NCBI GenBank assembly: GCA_036832975.1 | Contig: DAITQM010000015.1 | Location: 7,814 to 71,813, forward strand | Direction: 5' to 3' | Source of the DNA: DAITQM01 sp036832975 | Lineage (GTDB): Bacteria > Pseudomonadota > Gammaproteobacteria > Xanthomonadales > Wenzhouxiangellaceae | DNA: 64,000 nucleotides | Shown here: one piece after another, positions 58,701 through 64,000 of the stretch | Layout: each line of letters begins with the position of its first letter | Position numbering within the stretch: the first letter of the stretch is position 1 | Position numbers and translations under genes: made by a program | Notes under the pieces: model-generated | What the model was told of the DNA's origin: nothing | The model's input: the letters and a program-made list of their open reading frames with translations, nothing else | Databases searched by the model: none

Positions 58701-59819
58701 TCAGTCGGCCAGTACTTTTTCCGCCGCGACGTAATCGTAGCCGAGGTCATGGGCCACCTCGCGGCAGGTGATCTTGCCCTGATGGACGTTGAGGCCGTGG
58801 CGCAGGTGGACATTCGCGGCGAGCGCTTCGCGCCAGCCGTGGTCGGCGAGTTGCAGCGTGTAGGGCAAGGTGGCGTTGTTCAGTGCGAAGGTCGAAGTGC
58901 GGGCGACGGCGCCCGGCATATTGGCGACGCAGTAATGGACGACGCCTTCTTCAACGAAGGTCGGCCGGTCGTGCGTGGTCGGGCGCGAGGTTTCGAAACA
59001 GCCGCCCTGGTCGATCGCGACATCGACGATGACCGAGCCGGGGCGCATGGCTTTCAGGTGTTCGCGGGTGACCAGCTTGGGTGCCGCGGCGCCGGGAATC
59101 AGCACGGCGCCGATGACCAGATCGCTGTTGGCGATATGCTCGGCGATCGCGTCGGCGTTGGAATAGACCGTTTCGATCCGGCTTTCATAAAGATCGTCGA
59201 GCCGGCGCAGAACGTCGAGGTTGCGGTCGAGCACGACGACCCGCGCGCCGCTGCCGACCGCCATCCGGATCGCGTTATGGCCGACGACCCCGCCGCCGAT
59301 CACCAGCACCTTGGCCGGCTGCACGCCGGGCACGCCGCCGAGCAGCACGCCCGATCCACCACGCGCTTTTTCCAGACAATGCGCGCCGGCCTGGATCGAC
59401 AGGCGGCCGGCGACTTCCGACATCGGGGCGAGCAACGGCAGCCGGCCGTGCTCGTCGGTCACCGTCTCATAGGCGATGCAGGTGGCACCGGAGCGCACCA
59501 GATCGGCGGTCTGTTCGGGATCGGGGGCCAGGTGCAGGTAGGTAAACAGCACCTGACCGGCGCGCAGCATCGCTCGTTCCGCGGCTTGCGGTTCTTTCAC
59601 CTTGACGATCATCTCGGCCCCAGCGAAGACGTCGGCTGCCGTGGCGGCGATCTTCGCGCCGGCGGCCTGATAGTCGGCATCGCCGATGCCGATACCGGCG
59701 CCGGCGCCGGTCTCGACCAGGACGGTATGATTGCGGCGGCAAAGTTCGCGGACCGCGGCCGGGACCAGCCCGACGCGGTATTCGTGGTTTTTGATCTCTT
59801 TCGGAACGCCGATTTTCAT
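58701..59819 (-). CDS. ald: Alanine dehydrogenase
   Basis: 372 residues. Interconverts L-alanine and pyruvate with NAD. Seen: MKIGVPKEIKNHEYRVGLVP at the N-terminus, VKVKEPQ with the catalytic lysine, the Rossmann motif VLVIGGGVVGHNAIRMAVG and DVAIDQGGCFETS. VHYCVANMPGAVARTSTFAL is diagnostic. Divergent from an Lrp-family gene, a common arrangement for amino-acid catabolic dehydrogenases. Confidence 0.96.
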   Translation of the reverse strand: MKIGVPKEIKNHEYRVGLVPAAVRELCRRNHTVLVETGAGAGIGIGDADYQAAGAKIAATAADVFAGAEMIVKVKEPQAAERAMLRAGQVLFTYLHLAPDPEQTADLVRSGATCIAYETVTDEHGRLPLLAPMSEVAGRLSIQAGAHCLEKARGGSGVLLGGVPGVQPAKVLVIGGGVVGHNAIRMAVGSGARVVVLDRNLDVLRRLDDLYESRIETVYSNADAIAEHIANSDLVIGAVLIPGAAAPKLVTREHLKAMRPGSVIVDVAIDQGGCFETSRPTTHDRPTFVEEGVVHYCVANMPGAVARTSTFALNNATLPYTLQLADHGWREALAANVHLRHGLNVHQGKITCREVAHDLGYDYVAAEKVLAD

Positions 59820-59939
59820 GGCCGGTACCGGCAGGATTGGGATGGCGCCCATGTTAGAGGGCGCGGCGCGGTTAGGTAGACTGCAAATCGCCGATTAAAC
59901 AGGATAATATGCCAATAATACGCTATAGAGAAAAATATT

Positions 59940-60419
59940 ATGCCGAATCGACCGCCGAAACTCGACCGAATCGACCGCAAGATACTGGCTATCTTGCAAG
60001 GCGACGGCCGGCTCGCCAACGCGGCGCTGGCCCGCAAGGTGAACCTGACGCCGACCCCCTGCCTGGAGCGCGTCCGGCGGCTGGAAAAGCTCGGCTATAT
60101 CAAAGGCTATCGGGCCGTGCTCGAACCGCACCTGCTCGGCGCCGGCCTTTTGGTCTTCGTCGAAATCACGCTGAACCGCAACGCCCCCGAACTGTTTCGC
60201 GAGTTCCGCCAGGCGGTGCAAAAGCTGCCTGAAGTGCTCGATTGCCATCTCGTTTCGGGCAATTTCGATTACCTGATCAAGGCCCGGGTGCGCGATATGG
60301 AAGCCTATCGCCGGCTGCTCGGCGACCGCATCCTGCCGCTGCCGGGGGTCAACGCCTCACGCAGCTACGTCGTGATGGAGGAGATCAAGGAGACACTGGC
60401 GATTCCGGTGGCGGAGTAA
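59940..60419 (+). CDS. Lrp/AsnC-family transcription regulator
   Basis: 159 residues. N-terminal HTH (LDRIDRKILAILQGDGRLAN to LTPTPCLERVRRLEKLGYIK) and C-terminal RAM domain (VLDCHLVSGNFDYLIKARVR). It is close to Lrp itself in size and pattern. The 120-bp divergent space to ald is AT-rich (GATAATATGCC, AAAAATATT), as in Lrp-bound regions, and probably holds the operator for both. Confidence 0.93.
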   Translation: MPNRPPKLDRIDRKILAILQGDGRLANAALARKVNLTPTPCLERVRRLEKLGYIKGYRAVLEPHLLGAGLLVFVEITLNRNAPELFREFRQAVQKLPEVLDCHLVSGNFDYLIKARVRDMEAYRRLLGDRILPLPGVNASRSYVVMEEIKETLAIPVAE

Positions 60420-60427
60420 CCTGTAAA

Positions 60428-60606
60428 CCCGCCTTATTCACCACCCCTCCTACTGCGGCGCCGCCAGGCCACGCACCTGGGGCGTTTCACTCGGTCGCGC
60501 ATCCTCAACGTACAGGCAAGTACGCTTCCGGTGCGCTCGGTCGCGAAACGCCCCATCTGCGTGGCCTGACAGCGCCTCGTGACGAACCGGTGGTGAATAA
60601 GGCGGG
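60428..60606. repeat. 179-bp nested palindrome, fourth family
   Basis: Perfect 18-bp terminal repeat CCCGCCTTATTCACCACC (inverted at 60589-60606). Nested inside are CAGGCCACGCA/TGCGTGGCCTG (60465, 60558) and GGGGCGTTTC/GAAACGCCCC (60479, 60545), so it folds into one long stem rather than a chain. GTAAA flanks both ends (60423-60427, 60607-60611), a possible 5-bp duplication. It separates the Lrp gene from the nor promoter. Confidence 0.75.
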
Positions 60607-60632
60607 GTAAACCGTCCACGGCGGGCGACTTT

Positions 60633-60675
60633 TTGATCTGTATCAAGTTTCGGTTTCGCAATTCATATATTTTAT
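60633..60675 (+). promoter_or_regulatory. FNR-dependent promoter of the nor operon
   Basis: Perfect FNR box TTGAT-CTGT-ATCAA at 60633-60646. A TATTTT hexamer at 60668-60673 would give a start near 60680, placing the box at about -40.5 to -41.5, the class II activation position. This predicts that norCB and the preceding small gene are induced without oxygen by FNR. Confidence 0.75.
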
Positions 60676-60722
60676 GCGCATGTTTTAACAGCCGGCCAAT
60701 GTCCGGCAAGGGGAGAGCGGTG

Positions 60723-61061
60723 ATGGAACCCGTCGCGGCGGGCCAGATCATGCAGGCGGTGATCGCCGGCGCGGTCGTCATCCTGACCGGCGCGCTGTAC
60801 GCGCTGCTGTTCGCCTTCGGCCGCCTGCAACACTCGCGTTTGCTATTGGCACTGGCGTTTGTTGCCTACGGGGCGCTGAGCGGCGCCGTGTTCGTGCTGG
60901 CCGCGGCACTGAACCTGACTGGGGTGTGGATCTGGCTGGTGGCGGCCATGCTGCTCGGCTACCTGCTCGCCCCGTGGGGCATCTGGTATTTGTGCACCGG
61001 CACGCACCGCGGCGCGGTTGCCGTCGACCGCCCGCCGCGCGGTATCGATACCGCACATTGA
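60723..61061 (+). CDS. Small membrane protein ahead of norC
   Basis: 112 residues, three predicted helices: AVIAGAVVILTGALYALLFA, LLLALAFVAYGALSGAVFVL and WIWLVAAMLLGYLLAPWGIW. A basic tail follows (THRGAVAVDRPPRG). I do not recognise it; no haem or metal motif is present. The ATG at 60723 has GGGGAG upstream. As first gene after the FNR promoter and 45 bp before norC, it may help assembly or stability of the nitric oxide reductase. Confidence 0.65.
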   Translation: MEPVAAGQIMQAVIAGAVVILTGALYALLFAFGRLQHSRLLLALAFVAYGALSGAVFVLAAALNLTGVWIWLVAAMLLGYLLAPWGIWYLCTGTHRGAVAVDRPPRGIDTAH

Positions 61062-61106
61062 CGACAACAAGTATTTTCAACAATCCGTTCGACAGGAGAT
61101 TCCGGC

Positions 61107-61706
61107 ATGACCACGACACCCTGGTGGGCCAGCGAAACGTTCTGGCGCAAAACGGCGATCTGGATCACCGCCTTCATGGCGGTGGTGCTGATCTTTCTTA
61201 GTTTCGATTCGGTCACGAAGATCGTCGCCGGCAACGGCCGCGTGCCGGACTACACCGTGATCAACCAGCGCATCTATTACCGTTGGAACGACGAACGGGG
61301 CATGCAGGTCCCGGTCATCGGCGACGAAGCGCCGTTATTCGGGCAAAAGCTCGACGCCGAGGCGGCTTACGCCCTGGTCGACAAGGGGAAAATGACGATC
61401 CAGGCGCGCAACTGCATGAACTGCCACACGCTGCTTGGCAACGGCGCCTATTACGCCCCCGATCTGACCAAGGCCTGGCTCGATCCGGCGTGGGGCGCCG
61501 AGACGGTGCGCGAGATGCTGATGATGCAGTTTCTGCTCGACCCGACAACCAATGCCCGCGGTTTCGGCAGCACGCGCAAGATGCCGAATCTGGGCCTCAG
61601 CGAAGAAGAGGCGCGCGGTGTTATCGCTTACCTGAAGTGGATGTCGGCAATCGACACCAACGGGTTCCCGCGCAATTTCAAACCCATCACCCAGCCTGGA
61701 GACTGA
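61107..61706 (+). CDS. norC: Nitric oxide reductase cytochrome c subunit
   Basis: 199 residues. One N-terminal membrane anchor (IWITAFMAVVLIFLSFDSV) and a periplasmic domain with one c-type haem site (CMNCH from residue 103) in QARNCMNCHTLLGNGAYYAP. The axial methionine is likely in TRKMPNLGLSEEE. NorC passes electrons to NorB. Starts with AGGAG upstream. norB begins after one base. Confidence 0.96.
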   Translation: MTTTPWWASETFWRKTAIWITAFMAVVLIFLSFDSVTKIVAGNGRVPDYTVINQRIYYRWNDERGMQVPVIGDEAPLFGQKLDAEAAYALVDKGKMTIQARNCMNCHTLLGNGAYYAPDLTKAWLDPAWGAETVREMLMMQFLLDPTTNARGFGSTRKMPNLGLSEEEARGVIAYLKWMSAIDTNGFPRNFKPITQPGD

Positions 61707-61707
61707 C

Positions 61708-63153
61708 ATGCAACCTGGAATTTTGGACAGCCGCAATCTCAGCCCCGGCCAGAAGGTTGCGGTCAAGTACTTCATCACCGCCCTGGTGTTATTTCTCGCC
61801 CAGGTGGCGTTCGGCCTGCTCATCGGCTTGCAATATCTGAAGCCGGAGTTGTTCTACAACACCCTCGATTTCAGCACGGCGCGCATGGTGCACATCAACG
61901 CCATGGTGGTATGGATGCTGTTCGGCTTTATCGGCGCGATTTACTGGCTGGTCGAGGACGAGGCTGGGGCGTCGCTCGTCGCCCCGTGGCTGGCCAACCT
62001 GGTGTACTGGGTCTTTACCATCGCCGTTGCCGTGGTCGTCGTGGTTTATCTGGTCGTCCAGTACGGACCGGGCGACATGACGTCGCTGTGGCTGATCAAC
62101 GAAGGACGCGAATACGTCGAGGCGCCCCGCTGGGCCGATATCGGTATTGTCGCCTGCATGCTCGGCTTTTTCTACAACATTGCCGCGACGTTCATGAAAG
62201 GGCGATGGAGCGGCATCTCCGGCGTGCTGGTACTCGACCTGGTAGCCCTCGCCGGTTTGTACCTCGCCGGCATGTTCTATGCCACCAACATCTCGATGGA
62301 CCAGTATTGGTGGTGGTGGGTCATTCATCTTTGGGTCGAGGCCACCTGGGAAGTCCTGGTCGGCTGCATCATGGCTTGGGGTTTGATAAAGACGATCAAT
62401 GCCAATCGCCGGATCGTCACCACCTGGCTGTACATCGAAGTCGCCTTGATGTTCGGCTCCGGCATCCTTGGCTTGGGCCATCACTATTTCTGGATCGGCA
62501 CGCCAGAATACTGGCTGACCGTCGGCGGTTTCTTCTCGGCCCTCGAGCCGGTGCCGCTGGTCGCGATGGTCGTGCATGCGGTGTACGATTCGGGCGTCCA
62601 TCGTTTCAAGAGTGCCAACCACCCGGCGCTCGCCTGGCTGATCGCCCACGCCTTCGGAAATTTCTTCGGCGCCGGCGTCTGGGGCTTCATGCACACGCTG
62701 CCGCAGATCAACCTTTATACGCACGGCACGCAATGGTCGGCGTCGCACGGCCACCTCGCCTTTTTCGGAGCTTATGCGACGATCAACATCGCGATGTTTT
62801 ACCTCGCCGTGCAGAAATGGCGTGGCGATGTTTGGATGTCGGGCGGTCTGGCCGGCGCCTGGAGATGGAAGTGGTCGCTCGGCCTGCTTAATCTCGGCAT
62901 GATCGGCATGACTATCGCGCTTCTGATCTCCGGTTACGAGCAGTCTTTCGTCGAACGCGCCCTCGGTGGTTCGACGTGGAGTGCGTTCTTTCAAGCCCAG
63001 CAAAGCGCGTGGTTCGTCCAGGGTCTTTTCTGGCGCCAGGTTTTCGGCTGGATGTTCGCCGCCGGCACCGTGCTTTTGATTTGGGATCTCCTATCCATCG
63101 GCAAGGATGAACGCCGGACGCAGTCGCTCCCCGCTGAGGCGGCCCCGGCTTGA
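61708..63153 (+). CDS. norB: Nitric oxide reductase cytochrome b subunit
   Basis: 481 residues, twelve predicted helices, haem-copper oxidase family. Non-haem iron ligands: histidine in WWWWVIHLWVEATWE, the HH pair in GLGHHYFWIG, and the conserved glutamate in SALEPVPLV. Haem histidines are in THGTQWSASHGHLAFFG. It reduces NO to N2O with electrons from NorC and is the short, cytochrome c-dependent form, not the quinol type. No norD or norQ follows; a terminator does. Confidence 0.97.
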   Translation: MQPGILDSRNLSPGQKVAVKYFITALVLFLAQVAFGLLIGLQYLKPELFYNTLDFSTARMVHINAMVVWMLFGFIGAIYWLVEDEAGASLVAPWLANLVYWVFTIAVAVVVVVYLVVQYGPGDMTSLWLINEGREYVEAPRWADIGIVACMLGFFYNIAATFMKGRWSGISGVLVLDLVALAGLYLAGMFYATNISMDQYWWWWVIHLWVEATWEVLVGCIMAWGLIKTINANRRIVTTWLYIEVALMFGSGILGLGHHYFWIGTPEYWLTVGGFFSALEPVPLVAMVVHAVYDSGVHRFKSANHPALAWLIAHAFGNFFGAGVWGFMHTLPQINLYTHGTQWSASHGHLAFFGAYATINIAMFYLAVQKWRGDVWMSGGLAGAWRWKWSLGLLNLGMIGMTIALLISGYEQSFVERALGGSTWSAFFQAQQSAWFVQGLFWRQVFGWMFAAGTVLLIWDLLSIGKDERRTQSLPAEAAPA

Positions 63154-63171
63154 CAATGGACGGTCTTTACA

Positions 63172-63206
63172 CGCCCCCGCCATACCCCCGGCGGGGGCGT
63201 TTTTTG
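63172..63206 (+). terminator. Rho-independent terminator after norB
   Basis: Stem CGCCCCCGC/GCGGGGGCG with a 10-base loop, followed by TTTTTT; 18 bp after the norB stop. Confidence 0.88.
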
Positions 63207-63231
63207 TGCGATAATATAGGTTCTGATATGG

Positions 63232-63375
63232 GCTCTGGATCAGTCCATCCTGGACTACTCAGAGCAAGCAAAGTCCGGCACATGTCCGGACTTTGTTTTG
63301 CAGATCGAACACAGGTGTGTTCGATACGCGGGCAAGCCATCCCTGGCTTGCGGAATCTCCGATTAAGTCGGAGAT
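63232..63375. repeat. Chain of five hairpins between norB and the cytochrome c gene
   Basis: Arms in order: GCTCTG/CAGAGC (with inner GTCCA-TCC-TGGAC), CAAAGTCCGG/CCGGACTTTG, ATCGAACAC/GTGTTCGAT, GCAAGCCA/TGGCTTGC and ATCTCCGA/TCGGAGAT. The core AGTCCGG-N7-CCGGACT is shared with subfamily 1 of the 151-bp elements. No terminal repeats or target duplications found. Apart from this and the norB terminator, the 318-bp gap shows no gene. Confidence 0.7.
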
Positions 63376-63471
63376 GACAAAGGATAGCGCTGAAGCGGTC
63401 CGTGCCGGACTTGGCACAGCGCGCAATGTATCGCTCTGGTTCGGAACGCTCAACTTGTGGAAATTTGTCAG

Positions 63472-63792
63472 ATGAAAATTGATTCGATGAAAACCGAAGT
63501 TTTGTTTTTGCCCCTGCTGGCGCTCGGCGCTGTATTCGCCGCTCACGCCGCCGATCCGGCTGCCGGTGAACAAAAAGCGCAGACCATCTGCGCCGCCTGT
63601 CACGGCCCGGCCGGGATCAGCACCAATCCGCTGTGGCCGAATATCGCCGGCCAGCATGAAGCCTATCTCGTCAAGGCGATCGGCGATTACAAATCCGGCG
63701 CCCGCAATGACCCTTTGATGTCGCCCATCGCCCAAATGCTGAGCGATGAGGATATCGCCAATCTCGCGGCTTATTTCGCGGTGAAGAAATAA
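63472..63792 (+). CDS. Small class I c-type cytochrome
   Basis: 106 residues with a signal peptide (VLFLPLLALGAVFAAHAADP) and one haem site CAACH at residues 40-44. A methionine ligand is likely in SPIAQMLSDEDIANLAAYF, typical of cytochrome c553/c4 halves. Probably a soluble periplasmic electron carrier, possibly the donor to NorC, but it is separated from norB by a terminator and its own leader. ATG at 63472; another at 63487. Confidence 0.9.
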   Translation: MKIDSMKTEVLFLPLLALGAVFAAHAADPAAGEQKAQTICAACHGPAGISTNPLWPNIAGQHEAYLVKAIGDYKSGARNDPLMSPIAQMLSDEDIANLAAYFAVKK

Positions 63793-63824
63793 GTAGCTTC
63801 ATAAGTCTAACCCCCTCCCCAACC

Positions 63825-63919
63825 CTCCCCCGCAAGCAGGGGAGGGAGAAAAGAGGTGCTCCCCCCGCAAGCAGGGGAGGGGGGAAAAGAGGTGCTCCCC
63901 CGCAAGCGGGGGGAATAAG
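63825..63919. repeat. G/C-tract tandem repeat
   Basis: Three units of 34, 36 and ~25 bp: each starts CTCCCCC(C)GCAAGC, then a G-run, and the first two end GAAAAGAGGTG. Each unit can form a C-run/G-run hairpin around GCAAGC. The bases around it to the window end contain no recognisable gene. Confidence 0.8.
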
Positions 63920-64000
63920 AGCGGGTTTGTCCTTACGGTTTAAGCCACTGCTGTCCCATAAACAGCTGAAAAAGTAGGCCTGATTTCAACCCGTTTGGTA

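Noticed and set aside
61789..63003. 404-residue open frame antisense to norB
   Set aside because: Composition is typical of a GC-rich shadow frame and norB is certain.
63825..63919. Possible CRISPR array
   Set aside because: Units are adjacent with no unique spacers, differ in length and have G/C runs; no cas gene is present.
1..64000. tRNA, rRNA or complete insertion sequence
   Set aside because: No cloverleaf with a CCA-end context, no rRNA stretch and no transposase-like reading frame was recognised anywhere in the window.

Overview
The window reads as chromosomal DNA of a high-GC gammaproteobacterium. The clearest taxonomic marks are bamD divergent from rluD-pgeF, the mlaFEDCBA phospholipid-transport operon, the ubiT/ubiUV pair for oxygen-independent ubiquinone synthesis, a four-cysteine FNR and a c-type nitric oxide reductase (norCB). 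Together they suggest a Gram-negative, respiratory, facultatively anaerobic bacterium that can at least reduce NO, and that exports proteins (type II pseudopilins, several secreted peptidases). The species cannot be named from the sequence.

Layout. 0-7 kb: end of a sensor kinase gene, a zinc-ribbon membrane protein, two coupled envelope proteins, a thioredoxin-fold protein, a universal stress protein, an AGCS symporter and a secreted protein with an internal duplication. 7.5-10.8 kb: tkt and gap. 10.8-14.3 kb (minus): gspGHIJK, then a small protein and a nucleotidyltransferase-like protein. 14.3-20 kb: bioA and two secreted proteins. 20-28 kb: rsmE, ubiT, ubiUV, a ubiD-family gene, fnr and a PLP decarboxylase; this looks like an anaerobic quinone and regulation island. 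28-34 kb: metallophosphoesterase, ThDP enzyme, anti-sigma/ECF-sigma pair, patatin, AhpD-like protein, DUF3144. 34-43 kb: S9 peptidase, SRPBCC lipoprotein, Fur/Zur, pckG, mtgA, M14 peptidase. 43-47 kb: mla operon. 47-54 kb: M1 peptidase, bamD, rluD-pgeF, subtilase. 54-64 kb: DUF4143 ATPase, octaheme cytochrome c, deoxyhypusine-synthase-like enzyme, ald with a divergent Lrp regulator, then an FNR-box promoter driving a small membrane protein and norCB, and a monoheme cytochrome c.

The most unusual content is non-coding. Six intergenic elements of exactly 151 bp (791, 2682, 7258, 9570, 23221, 38300) have about 15-bp terminal inverted repeats (CAGGYTGTTGAAAAA) and consist of five consecutive hairpins. 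They fall into two subfamilies that share ends, length and hairpin order but have different stem sequences. They are flanked by 4-bp direct repeats (TTAT/TTAT, TTAG/TTAG, TTAA/TTAA, others imperfect), so they look like mobile non-autonomous elements whose folded form is conserved. A 43-bp internal-deletion form (32188) and a truncated end (36908) are also present. Two further palindromic element families (34198, 60428) and two looser hairpin chains (51661, 63232) add to the picture. No transposase gene is in the window.

Regulation visible in the sequence: perfect FNR boxes TTGAT-N4-ATCAA upstream of fnr and of the nor genes, and a perfect FNR-like palindrome exactly 41.5 bp from a predicted transcription start for ubiU. 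This ties quinone synthesis, FNR and NO reduction into a plausible low-oxygen programme.
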